This document shows, one piece after another, positions 46,000 to 57,229 of a stretch of 64,000 nucleotides of DNA. Under the pieces are notes generated by a model. It searched no databases, was not told the DNA's origin, and saw nothing but the letters and a program-made list of their open reading frames with translations. The translations under genes were made by a program, and so were the position numbers. The DNA is from Metallyticus violacea (Eukaryota > Arthropoda > Insecta > Mantodea > Metallyticidae), in contig CM060831.1 in NCBI GenBank assembly GCA_030762175.1, positions 138,984,001-139,048,000 on the forward strand, given 5' to 3'. Position 1 is the stretch's first letter; each line of letters begins with the position of its first letter.

Positions 46000-47930
46000 A
46001 GAACGCCTTTCTAGACCCTTTAATGATCTCTTTAATAATTAGCGGACACATTACAACAATCTAATAATGCGTTTGACATAATATATATGCCCAAGAATGA
46101 CAATGCAATGGTCAAATGAGAGGCAGAAAATGCTTCCAGAATCCTTGGTATTCCTAATGATGGGCTGGGGACTTAGTCAGGAGTTCGTTGTTGTTGTATC
46201 TTAGAATATAAAGCTGTAAAAATATTTGTGAAACAGGACACGAACAAGGGACCGTTGTCCATTAGAGCTCACCTTCCCGGATTGTTTCTTGCCGCAAGGA
46301 GAAGTTGTAAGTTAATGCGTCGTGGAGTATGGAACAAAAACAGGAGAGCAAACTTTTAAAATGCACACCCTCTATCTGGATTTTCCTCCGCCTCGCATCC
46401 TTCCCTGGGGAACGTCGCATTAATCACATCCAGAGAATGGCACACAGGAAAAGGGGCGTCTGGGGACGCTCCCGTTGCTATGACAACCTAGAGAAATCTA
46501 ATAGGGAGGGAGAGAAAAGACTCCCTCCTCTCCAAATTGTCTGAATTATCATTTCAAAACGCAAAGAAAATATAGAACTGTGAAATGGGTTTTAATTGCC
46601 AGGGGAATTTTGGAGGAAAAGGGGGGGGGGGGCGAAAGGGAGGGGGGACTGGTGCCAGTTTTTGAAGGATGCGAGACAGAAGAGACGGCGACGCTTCTCC
46701 CCCTCTGTGCCCCTCTCTTTCCCATCCGCACGTTCATCGTCGGAGTTAAGACGTCGCGAAATATTCTACAAAGTTTCTTGCCAACTACTTGACACACAGT
46801 TTGTGTCCAGGCAGCAGAGATGACTTATGGACTTGTTAGAGCCTAAAGAGGCATCACTGACTAGCTTATGTTTTTCCTTTGTTTATTTAACTCTACATGT
46901 AGCGAATATTTGAACCTATTAATAAAATGAACTCATTGTGCAAAAAGGTTTTTGATAGGAGAATCATTCTGCAAGTTTGGGTAGAGGAGACTTAGGGTAG
47001 GCATTTTGTGGTATACCATCTGGCAGTGACATCTGTTTTGAACTTTCCCTATCAAATTTTCCAACATTTTCTGGCGTTCGTGTGTGTTGATACGAAAACC
47101 AAAGACTGCAGCGCTTCCTGTCGAATTTATTCTTCAAGGATTTGTTTTCAATGCTGCGAGACAATATTCAGAACCTGTTGAATCTGATAATATTTACAGC
47201 GATGATTTCACCGCATAATCTGCTCTACTTTCGTCATATTTTCATATCTGATTGTGAAGGGCAAAGATCTTTAAATGCACGATGCTATCTTTTAAGGCAT
47301 TCTCTCTGTCTTAAACTGACTTTAAAATCCCAGTAAATCTCATCTCATCTCTCAAAAAATACTCTGGCTTGAGTTTAATCCTAGCGTCTGGCGCAGCAAT
47401 ACACGCGTACACATACACAGAAGCACTGACATCACACATTATTTGAGCGCGCTCAAACTTGCACATGTTCCTATCTAAACTTTAATCCAAAGCTAGGAAA
47501 ACCTGCATGGGTTGTCACCACTCCTTGTCTATTCCCGAAACTATCCAATTGACACTTAACTCCTACAGCATTTAAAGACGAATATTTTTGTGAAATACGA
47601 CATACCTAGGCCTGATAGTTTTCATGCAAAAGTTCACTAAAGTTACCGTACTCTAATAAAATTTACTTACTTTTATAGGAACATTGAACTAGAACCCTTA
47701 ATAATGAAGGTTTAATAATTGCTCATTTTAAAGCAAATACTATTAAATGTAAAACATTGTCATTAATTTACAATATTATAAGAAATGTTTTTATGAATGT
47801 TTGAATAATTTTCTTCAAAAAGGCCATGAAAAATATAAATAGGCCAAAATTTCAAATTGTTAAAATAAATGAATAAGATTTTACTTTTTGTGCTTCCAGT
47901 TAACCATTATAGAAAAAAACATTTCATAAC
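46000..47930. other. No gene recognised; GC-rich island at 46320-46810
   Basis: 46320-46810 is GC-rich and purine-rich with overlapping 70-80-codon frames and a G run (46620-46632), none recognised. It includes an X-box-like palindrome at 46474. 46815-47930 is AT-rich without features. Confidence 0.45.
46474..46487. promoter_or_regulatory. RFX-type X-box motif candidate
   Basis: GTTGCTATGACAAC is a 14 bp imperfect palindrome one base from a symmetric RFX X-box (GTTGCYATGGCAAC form). In animals RFX factors bind such sites near ciliary genes. It lies in a GC-rich island, but no adjacent coding exon was recognised, so function is unproven. Confidence 0.35.
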
Positions 47931-47936
47931 TAGAAT

Positions 47937-48236
47937 TTATTTATTTATTTATTTATTTATTTACGGAAGTCTTTACATCTCAGGTCATCAACGTCCCATT
48001 CAATTCAGAGCGTGAAACGGCTGACAAGTTTTGCTCACAGGGCTCTTCTTTGAGGCCTGAGGTTCTTTTACGTGCCGTAAATCTACGACACGGGACCCAC
48101 GTCTTTACTTCCCTCCCGAAGGAAGCCATATTGACGAATTCTACACCCGAAAAAATCCATCGATCCTGGCCGGGTTTGGACCGGTGATCTTAGGTTTAGA
48201 AGGGAAGTATGGTTACCACTAACCACCAGGACCGAC
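47937..48236 (-). mobile_element. SINE A, diverged
   Basis: Reverse orientation, preceded by an ATTT run that is its expanded A/T tail. Mutations hit both boxes (GGTTTGGACCGG for B). A possible short duplication CTAGAA lies at 47930 and 48237. Confidence 0.85.
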
Positions 48237-48299
48237 CTAGAAATAGAGTACTTATACTGTATTGCACGTTGACAACAGACATGACTAGATTCCAGATGT

Positions 48300-48570
48300 T
48301 TAAGACATAATTTTTTTCCATTTTTTATTTCCATCCCAAACTTATAATAAGCCCTTTTTACTTTATTTGATTAAATGTTTTTCATTGGTCATATATTGTA
48401 TTTTTTGTCATTATTCCGTCATTTTTCATAATTTAGTCATATTTTACCATATTTTATTCTCTTTTCATTAATTTTCTTACAACTTGCGTTGCTCTTTGTG
48501 CGGGAACCGCAATTCAAGCACCTACCTCTCAAACGTAGTCCACGATCTCCACTGAATCAATGATAAGGAA
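48300..48570. repeat. Diverged dispersed repeat related to 8400-8700
   Basis: Shares in order ATTTCCATC, TTCATTGGTCATA, GTCATTATTCCGTCA and CATATTTTATTCT with 8530-8700, and CGTAGTCCAC with the left part of that copy. Confidence 0.4.
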
Positions 48571-48574
48571 AATA

Positions 48575-49910
48575 TTGATATTAGTTTAAAAACTAAAAGT
48601 TTATTCATCTCAGAAAATCATTATTGTCGTAATCTTGGCAAAACAGCAGGTCTGTCTTGTTCGTGTCTTCTGAACTAGTAAGTTTATGTATTTAAGATGT
48701 ACTAGAATAACCCTTAGTTATATGAACTCTCAAAACTGCTGCCAGAGGTTTAGCTTGGAATTTAACTCAGGATTGTGTCTACGATTGAAAGACGTAGATT
48801 TTTGGTTTTTTATTTTTCAAAGCATTCAATTCTTGTTTCCTGCAAAAATTGTTCATTCCATCCGACTAGATCCATGTACAAAATAAATTAGAAATGAAAT
48901 AAGAGCATGAAGGCAGAATTAAATATGTAAGGAATTTGTGAAAAAATAAAAGAATAAACGAAAATGCTACAAAAATGAACAAACTTAAGAACTACTTTTA
49001 TCAACCGGTAGGGAAAATTTACGAAAACGTTTGTCACGTAGTAACTGCGTAAACTAACTAAATTTCTCAGCAAGTACAAGAAAGTTATAATCCAAATTAT
49101 GTCTTTATTATTTAATTAAATAAGTTATGGCATTACTGTGTGTTAATTAGCATCATGACAAACTCTAAAACTAACTAACAAAAGAAAAACTGAACAATAA
49201 TACATTACTCAACTAATTTGTCTGTTTTTTTTTTTTTTTTTTTCCTCTTAAAACCACATGAAAACAAATGCATATGGTGAAATTGCTTCAAATTAAGGGG
49301 AGCAAAATTAGAACTTTTGCAACGTATAAGCATTACTAAACAGAAATTGCAATTTTATAATTCTTCTTCTTATTATTAATGAGATAAAACTACAAAAATT
49401 TATGGTATACTATTAACTAAACGGAATATATGGCCACTGAGAGACAAAACTATACTATATAGATATTTTTAAATATTTTTAAATGTAGCCACGTTTATGA
49501 ACGGAGCCCTTGTATCATCTTTGCATTCACTAAAATAGAGAGAATAACAGAAAGAAATCTTGTGTATTTAAGAAGTTCGTATGTGTAAATAAAACAATAA
49601 CCTGTTACTATTTAAAACAAATTGCAGTATACTAAGCTAAATATACAAAATCAACAATAAAAAATCGAACATTCTATCAATTTTTAGGCATTTTGAAATT
49701 TAATTAAATTTTACTGTAGTAAAAATATCTAATGCAAACGTTTTCTGAAGGCTATTACAAAGCGCTCTTATATACAAATATAATTCTAATACACATTTAG
49801 ATTAACATTTCACAATTACTATCTTCACGACAATGCTTTTGTTAAAAAATAAAACATTTGCTTCGTTATAAATACATACTGAATTAATTTGTCCTTTTAT
49901 TTTGAAACAA
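48575..49910. other. AT-rich, no gene recognised
   Basis: Contains a T run (49227-49243). Nothing else recognised. Confidence 0.5.
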
Positions 49911-49914
49911 TTGA

Positions 49915-50450
49915 GAGAAAATTAAACGCTAGAGCGCTTTTTAAACCCTAATTCGAATCGTCCTATTTCTCTAATTTTAGATATAATTTTTCTTGTTTTA
50001 TTTAAATAGTATATGCCGCATTTTGTTGTGAAAAAATATTGATGCCACTAGAGCAATTTTTATATTTCGAATTTCAGATAAACCCCCACTAGTAATGATC
50101 CAATTTCCCTGTTTTTCAGAAACTATTGTTCTTGTTTCATTTTAATGGCATATACCGAGTTTTGTTGCAAAACAACAAATATTGGTGCCGCTATAACGAT
50201 TTTTAAATTATGAGTTTCATGTAAACCCCACCAAAATAATCCGATTTCACTGATTTTCTGAAATTATTTTTATAAATTTATTTTAATGGCATATAGTAAG
50301 TTTCGCTAGTAAAAATTTAAAAATCTGCCGCTAGAGGGATTTTGAACCCCAGCCCCTAATTTTGCTGGTTAACGGACTCGATTAATTGTTTGTTATATGA
50401 TTCTATGCCGAGTTTCGTCGAGAAAAAAAAATGAGGCCGCTAGAGCGTTA
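49915..50450. repeat. Diverged tandem array, about five unit starts
   Basis: The unit start GC-CGCTAGAGCG-TTTTTAA recurs at about 49926, 50044, 50187, 50327 and 50436 (intervals about 118, 143, 140 and 109). Each unit also has a TATGCCGAGTTTTGTTG-type block before the next start and an AAACCCC block after it. Units differ by many substitutions and indels, so the array is old or under low constraint. Confidence 0.7.
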
Positions 50451-50454
50451 ATAG

Positions 50455-51185
50455 CCACACACACAAATATATACCAAAATTTTACATTGTCATTTTCAGT
50501 GGATCGATGGGAATTTCAAGAAAATTTTCAAAAATATTTTCATAGGTACAACTGAATTGCGTTGAAGGATCAGTTTAGTGTTATGTTTAAGTCCCTATAA
50601 TAAGAAAATATTAAGCCTAAGCTCCCTCCTGCCTTTATATTATATCAAATGTATTTTCGCGCTCCTGGTAAGTAATATCTTTAAAATGAATTAACTGTAG
50701 GGCTTTCGAATACTCTGGTATTGGGTCTGTGGAGACAAATATCCTAGTTCCTGCATGTAAGATGATCCCGAGGGAAAGAAGTATCGATATTCATGAGCTA
50801 TTGACAAGGAGAGGGTCAACATCATGTCAAAACCTTACCTAAAGTCAACCGAGGGTACAGCAAAAAGAAAATGGGCTGCCAGTTCGAAGTGCAAGATGCA
50901 AAACTTAAAGTTTTACTTCTTCGAGAAGAGCGTAGTTGAAGATTCCAAGAGATGGCAGCTTGGTTAGCTCAACTGTCACAGCTTCCCGGTCGATGGCTTA
51001 TGTTCTCTTATATAAACTCGTGTATATTGCTATAAGTATACGACACCTTTCATTAAGGATAGGGGCAAACAAATATGGTAATGTTAATTGAGTGAATGTT
51101 CACCGTTTAGACACTGGTGAACTTTTTGTTGCGTTTCGTCATAGGCCAAAAAAATTTAATCATATCTTGAAATCTTGGAGAACCG
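50455..51185. other. No gene recognised
   Basis: Mixed sequence, no motif recognised. This is where the missing half of the adjacent M2 element would be expected, but no terminus was found. Confidence 0.4.
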
Positions 51186-51189
51186 AAGG

Positions 51190-51898
51190 ATTCTAAGTTA
51201 TGCAGTGCAAGGACAGACAATTTTGTATTTCATTTGATCGGATGGGCTACTCAACTCAGAAGACAATGCAACAATAGTTTGCAGAACCTCTCTCTCTTTC
51301 CACGGCAGAGCCCTAAAATGTGTGACAACAGATGACTTGTTGATTGAAGAAAGAAGCTTAGGCACCCATCTTGCACTAACCTTATTCATGTTTAAATGTT
51401 GATGAATCATTCGAAGTACTTTTGTTTTAGAAAGGCCCAACGTTGACGCTATTTCTGTAACTTTGAGCCGCCGGTATTCCACATTTCTCCTTCCACAAGA
51501 GCGATGTTTTCAGGAGTGAGCACCTCCGAGGGCTGACCTGCACGCTTTTAGACTTCAATGCTTTCTCGACCCATTCGAAAAAGTTTGGTCCATTCTTTTA
51601 CGGTAGAATATGAGGTGGATGCTTTCCCATATACACCGCTCAGTCGCTGTTTAATTTCATTTGGAGTAAGTGCTTCTGTTGTGAAGAGCTTAATAACAGG
51701 TCGACACTGCATTATGAACATGTCACAATCTTCTACACATAGCCTTCTGTATGCAACTACATCTGAACAACTGAACACAGCGAAGCGGAAGTTAGCGTTG
51801 CAATTATTTACTTAACAGATAAGGTATGACACCAGATAAGGATTTGTGAAGGCGATAACCCTTATCGGCGAGACCGAAAACGTATGGACCTAAACTCG
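51190..51898 (-). mobile_element. Mariner-like element family M2, 5' half only
   Basis: The inverse of the right end reads CGAGTTTAGGTCCATACGTT, matching the terminal repeat at 34442, with TA at 51899-51900. Minus-strand frames VIKLFTTEALTPNEIKQRLS (51710-51650) and EYRRLKVTEIASTLGLSKTK with ARWVPKLLSSI (51480-51345) are the N-terminal DNA-binding half. The catalytic half and the other terminus are missing. This copy preserves the N-terminus better than 34442. Confidence 0.75.
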
Positions 51899-51904
51899 TA
51901 TACC

Positions 51905-52510
51905 TTATTAAAGTGAAAAAAATAATTCCACCTCTACACTACAGTAAAATAACATTCTATGTTTGCTTAATAAGGATAGTATTGTCTTGTGTTTGCTGAA
52001 ATAGTTTTTGTAATGTGTGACAAAGTTAATGCTGCTGAACAAAGTATCAAAATCATCTAACGCTAGGTGTAATGAAAATTGCAAGAAAGGAAATTAGAGT
52101 AGTAAGTCATGATAAAGACTTCAAGTAATTCTGAAGCAATGTTATGGTTCTACAGCCTCAAATGTTCTAAAAGCTATCAAAAAAGTAGCTAAAGGAGCAA
52201 TTTTTTTTTAAATTTAGAAAACTAAGATATAAACGAATAGCCAACTGGTCATAATACTAAACTTATATGACTCCCTGTGTCCTTAAAAATGTTAAAACAT
52301 CACAACTCTAACCCCTAGCTTTTATTACTGTTTAGTTTTAAAACTGTACACAACCAAAAGAATATAAATAAAACACAAACTTCAAGTATATTTATTGTAA
52401 TGCTCTTTTTTGGTTTTAAATCTCCTTTTTCATCAATATTTTGATACTACTGGTATTTGTATTTATATTTATGTATAATGAAGTTCAAGTTATTTCGTTT
52501 TGAATTGCTG
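51905..52510. other. AT-rich, no gene recognised
   Basis: No recognised feature. Confidence 0.5.
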
Positions 52511-52514
52511 TTGA

Positions 52515-52715
52515 TTTGTTTTTATTTACGAATGCTCTTTTAACATCTCATTGCAATGTCATCACGTCCCATTCAATTCAAAGTGGAATGTCTGATAAAT
52601 TTTTATCAAAGACCTCATCTTTAAGGCTTGAGGTTATTTTACCTGCCGTAAATCTACGACAAGGGACCTACGGATTTACTTCCCTTCCGAAGGAAGCCAT
52701 TCTTTGGATTTTTAC
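52515..52715 (-). mobile_element. SINE A, head-less and diverged
   Basis: Reverse orientation: tail TTTATTTACGAATGCTC, CCCATTCAATTCA, core CTTCCCTTCCGAAGGAAGCC; stops at GGATTTTTACCC so the tRNA-like head is absent. Confidence 0.8.
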
Positions 52716-52929
52716 CCATTAGTTTTGAAGCTAATCTAACATATCTCAAATCAATTCCTTATTCTTTGCCTGGGATTTTCATTTGGTAAATGTTTCATTA
52801 CTGAGCGTTCACACAGCGTAAAAAAGCAAAGAAATCGCTAATTTTATGCAAAACGTACCCTAGAAGGAAAATGTAACTTAATACCATCAAATTATTCTGA
52901 AAGGATATTTTAAGTTATCTGGAGACTAT

Positions 52930-53700
52930 TACGACGAGTGTCGAATTAATGGAAAATCTAATTTATAAGAAATATACCACGAAAATGGCTCTGTAATGCT
53001 ATCATAAAATTCTTTCATTTTCAAAATTATGTCATTGTGACTATCCATAATGTACGTGATAATTAAATTATATGCAATATTAAAATAAGTTCATATGACA
53101 TAAATCACCCTTAAATCTGTTTAATAAGTTCAATCCTCCGGCCCCTTTTCTATGCATATAAATATATATCCTTTGAAATGAATTCGTGAAGTTTCATTGA
53201 GCTTCCTACCTCTCTTTTTCTATGATCCATACAAGATACGGCGCTGTTCCGCTACAGTTGACAATTACATACAAATGGATGAGAAAGGAGTAATAGATGA
53301 AGAGTTACCAACCTACCACACGAACCACTAAACTAAAATACAGTTATGAGAGTTTAAGAATGAACTTTAAAAACAATTTGTGATAATAAATGACATTTAC
53401 TGTTAAAATAAAACAATTAATATCATTCCTTATTACCACAATATAACTAAAATAGCGAAATGCTATATTTTAAATTGATATCGTTTGCATCCTAGTCATT
53501 CTGTTAGGCTTCAGGTTATACAAAATCTCAGAAGAGGTCAGAATAATCACATAGACTGCTTACAGAATAATGAAAACTGCATGAACGGCCTCTTTCATCT
53601 CTCTCCGGCAATGAGGTAGAACATCTCTATTGCATTTGTTCAAGACAGGCTGAACCTTCGATCACATTATTACTGGTTGTCTACGTACACCCCTGCTGGA
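52930..53700. repeat. Dispersed repeat, copy 2 (uninterrupted)
   Basis: Uninterrupted counterpart of 1370-3150. The empty site of the mariner-like insertion corresponds to about 53460-53475. No coding potential seen. Confidence 0.65.
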
Positions 53701-54920
53701 GCCATACGTTTATCTTATCCTTATGCTTGACTATCAGCCCTATATGTGCGGAGAAAGGATCGTGAGAACATATTCTGGCCTGCTGCAAGGGGACGGAAGA
53801 ATGGGGAAAGAGATGCCTACTGTCCTAGTTTGTTAACGGGGGCAGAGGACAGCGGTAACGCCGGACATTGCTGGCAGCTAAGAAGGAGGAGGAGGGAATA
53901 GGTAAATTCTTAAACAAAGTTTAGAAGAGGTAGGCAACCTGGAAGTGGGGTACACATAAATGAGAGAGTGTAAGTTACTTAGTTTTTAATTGTTTTCTTT
54001 TCTGTTTATTTTATTTAAGTATTTAAAAATTTCCATGATATATTTTTTTCTTTTTCCATTTATTATAACATTATATATTGTGCAATTTCATGTGTTTCCT
54101 AGTATATTGGAAAAGCAACCATGGCCGCAGGATCCGTGCTACATGGATGAGTTAGATTTCTAACATAAATCTTCATCACCACTATCTGCAGCTACAAGCA
54201 CATAACAAATATTATGCTCATTCTAAAGGAATTAATAATTAATTCGTAATATAAAACGATAATATGAAATAAAATAAACTAATTTTAACACAAGTCTAAC
54301 TCATGAATTACATTTTAAGACTGTGACAACTTTGTGCTCAATAGAACATATTCGGAAATATGGTATACACATTGCGCATGTGTAATTGATCCCGAACTAA
54401 AATTAGGATGCAAGCTACTAGCATAATGTGCATTTCGTTTACAAAAAAAAAGTAGTTATGTTTTGAGCAACTGCAGCAATGTATTGTAAACGAACTTGGA
54501 ACATTGTTTTGATTGCAAATATTGCAAACTGGCAGTAACCATTTGTTGCTATGCAGAGTTACAAAATGTTCCAGAGTGTACTAAAAGTATTAATTCCTTG
54601 TAAAATAAATATTCCTGGAATATTGAGAAAAAAAATGGGAAGTGAGATATATTTCATTATTTTCTGCAGTATCACTAAAGCCCTAAATGTTCAAGGATGT
54701 TTTCGATATGATGATATTTACTCTTTCTTCGTGAACGTGCTAAGACAGGACCCTCAGTGACCCCAAAACCGCACCTTTTGCATTTCCTAAGCGTGGAAAG
54801 TTATGCTAGATGTGCTAACTCCAGCAGTTATTGCATGGAAGTGGGGCCGGACGACTCTAAAAGTGAAAGTAATGTAACGAGAACGTTATATGAAATCTTA
54901 TTTCAGTCTCTCTGTCTCTT
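53701..54920. other. No gene recognised
   Basis: A GC-rich patch at 53740-53900 includes AGAAGGAGGAGGAGGG. Otherwise AT-rich. Confidence 0.4.
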
Positions 54921-54924
54921 TAAG

Positions 54925-55060
54925 TGTTTAACGCCCGTTATAACTACTGAGTCTGAACACGGATGACACATGAGATGAAATGGTAAATTGCGAAAGGAGT
55001 ACTTTTTAAGGAAGGAAACGTTCCAGGCCTAAGTTTAGGGTGATTTCCCGGCTCCAGTTT
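54925..55060 (-). mobile_element. SINE B, tail fragment
   Basis: Tail GTTTAACGCCCGTTATAACT, then AAGGAAGGAAACGTTCCAGG and CCTAAGTTTAGGGTGA. The body and tRNA-like head beyond TTTCCCGGCTCC are missing. Confidence 0.7.
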
Positions 55061-55980
55061 CCCTATCTAGATAACAATTAGTTTCATTTTAATGCAGATT
55101 AATTTATTATATGTTATCTTCAATTTTTACGTTGTTTACAGTTTGCTTATGTTAGTGTTAATTCTTTCTGCTTCTCTCCTTCAAACGCTTGATTTACACA
55201 GATACGGAAATTGGAAAAAATGAACGTGTCCGTCTCTAAAGAAAGTGTGCCCTAGACGCGGGAACAGTGTCAGGACCCTAGCTGATGCTTGTTTAAGGAG
55301 AAGAAGCAGCGAGTGGCTGGGGGCTTCTGTTGTGTCTTGCTCACTGTCACGAAGACGACTGGGGAGAGAAGAAAATTGGAGTGAGAGAAGGAGGAAAAAG
55401 TGGCTCCGTCTCTGTCTAATTAGCATTCCTGGAGCAGTCATTTCACGGCGGCCCCAGCCTCTCGCTAGGGAGCAACGAGATCGATTATTTATCTTGTCTC
55501 TCTCTTCCCCAGCTTGTTTCGACTACACGTCACGAGCCATTCTTCCGCATGGAGTCGAACTGTAGACCTATCAGCGCCGTTGTTAATGCGCTTTGTAAGC
55601 TGCAAGAATCATACTCCGATGTATTTGCACGTCACTGTATTTAATTTCCTTCGTGTAATGAATCAGAGTAGGCAATGAGAAATGCTGAAGAAAATTAGTT
55701 TGAGCTTCCGCTTCTTTCTCTGTTATTACACTTAAAAATACGAACTTTTAATGCACATTTTCCCAGAAACTGCTGCAACCAAATCAGTTAAATTTTTATT
55801 TTTCTACTGAACCTTTTCAGCGATATCATTGCATGCATTTTACAAAAATATTAACTTTTTTCAGATTTAATTTTGTAGTAGGCTCTTAAATTTTTTCTAC
55901 ATATTTTGACAAATGTAGTCTTTTAAATAAAGCAAATTAGCAAACTGTACTGTTTAAATATACACAATGTCTGTGTATTA
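55061..55980. other. No gene recognised; GC-rich island at 55190-55570
   Basis: 55190-55570 has a 106-codon forward frame and an 86-codon reverse frame, basic and low-information, not recognised. Higher GC than flanks; status unknown. Confidence 0.4.
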
Positions 55981-55990
55981 TACATCGGAC

Positions 55991-56275
55991 TGGTCGGTCC
56001 TGGTGGTGTAGTGATAACAATACTTGCCTTCTAAACCCAAGATCGCTAGTTCAATCTGGATTAGGATTCTAGCGTAAAAATCCTAAGTATGGCTTCTTTC
56101 GGAAGGGAAATAAAGCCGTGGGTCCCGCGTCGTAGATTTGCGGCACGATAAAGAACTCAAGCCTGAAAGAGGAGGCGTCTTAGCAAAAGGTGTCAGCCGT
56201 TTCACGATCTTTATTGAATGCGATGCTGATGACCTGTGATGTTAAAGAGCGCTCGTGAATAAAGCTAATCAACAA
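55991..56275 (+). mobile_element. SINE A, full length
   Basis: Perfect 11 bp target duplication ATACATCGGAC (55980-55990 and 56276-56286). A box good (GGTGGTGTAGTG); B box degraded (TAGTTCAATCTGG); the ATGGATTTTTTCGG segment is shortened. Confidence 0.93.
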
Positions 56276-56524
56276 TACATCGGACCCACTTCGGCATGAA
56301 AAAAGTTCACAAAATAGCCACCTTGTAGCAATAATATATAACTTAAGGAAACGAACTTCAAAGCTATCAATGCATGTTAGTAACATAAAGGTTTGCCAGC
56401 ATTACCTTCAAGTTCATTTTCCAGTTTCCCTTTTCCTCCTTTTCTCTGCTGCCCTTCTTGCTCTACCTTTCATTGTCAGCTTCTATAGTGAATTAATTCA
56501 AGTTTTTCACCATTCTTATCACGA

Positions 56525-56640
56525 TCGAATGAGGTGACTTAGGCTTTAACGCCTCAGCATTCGGGAGATCTCAGGTTCAAATCCTTGGGGTCGGCCATTC
56601 TGACTTGTGTTTTTCTTATGGTTTCCTCTGGTACTAACAT
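56525..56640 (+). repeat. tRNA-like head facing SINE C
   Basis: GAGGTGACTTAGGCTTTAAC followed by CAGGTTCAAATCCTT (B-box-like, 56570-56584) looks like a tRNA-derived head in forward orientation. A GTTTTTCTTATGGTTTCC body follows, similar to the start of SINE bodies here. Whether it is a separate SINE or the far end of the neighbour is unclear. Confidence 0.4.
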
Positions 56641-56965
56641 TACTTCCAGATAGAACACCCTGAGGCATTGCCTCGTCTCAAGGGGTTCCAGCTCTCCTAG
56701 AAGGGTTTCCAAGGCAAAACACTTTCCAAAGCGCAAGCCGCCGTCAACCGCGCCAGCCCACCTTTCTTGGCACCTTCGACAGTGAGACAGAACTAGCAAA
56801 ATGAAATGAAAGAAACTTTTCTGAAAAATATCCATCCCAGTATTCACCTAAGCGTCCAGGAAAAACCACGAAAAAAAAAACAGGATCAGAATGTCGTCTC
56901 CTTTGATCTTGGGATCTCCCGCCCAAGATCAAAGGCTACCACTTGAGCCATCCCACTGGATCTCT
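56641..56965 (-). mobile_element. SINE C copy
   Basis: Minus strand: head GATGGCTCAAGTGGTAGCC (A-box-like) with a direct/inverted duplication of the GATCTTGGG motif in place of the B box, then the body shared with 22890-23195 (CTAGTTCTGTCTCACTG, CTTGCGCTTTGGAAAG). Confidence 0.6.
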
Positions 56966-57147
56966 TACCAAGGCTTGAACAAACTGACCATGGTGTCATA
57001 GAAGAATAAATAATGTTTTCTCTTACTTTGAACCAGCTTACTAAAGTTATGTTTCTAATATCTTTTAGCAACAATTGGAAAATGGGACACGCCTCCTGAA
57101 GGTTTGACTGACAAAAATTGCGTGATGTCACATGCAATTACCACAAG

Positions 57148-57226
57148 TAATATCCCGAGAGGGTCTGAGATTGCCGATAAATTCACGAGTTAGTGAATGG
57201 AAAGCTCAGACCCTCGAGTGATATTT
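57148..57226. repeat. 79 bp imperfect palindrome
   Basis: TAATATCCCGAGAGGGTCTG (57148) pairs with CAGACCCTCGAGTGATATTT (57207). GGGTCTGAG and CTCAGACCC are exact complements, and TTCACGAGTTAGTGAA (57182-57197) is a central second palindrome. No coding or tRNA context. Confidence 0.7.
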
Positions 57227-57229
57227 AAA

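Noticed and set aside
49900..50450. CRISPR-like array
   Set aside because: Units are long, diverged and unevenly spaced, with no constant short repeat separated by unique spacers; a tandem repeat fits better.
55245..55565. 106-codon forward frame as a gene
   Set aside because: No recognised domain; overlapping reverse frame of similar length suggests a GC-composition effect.
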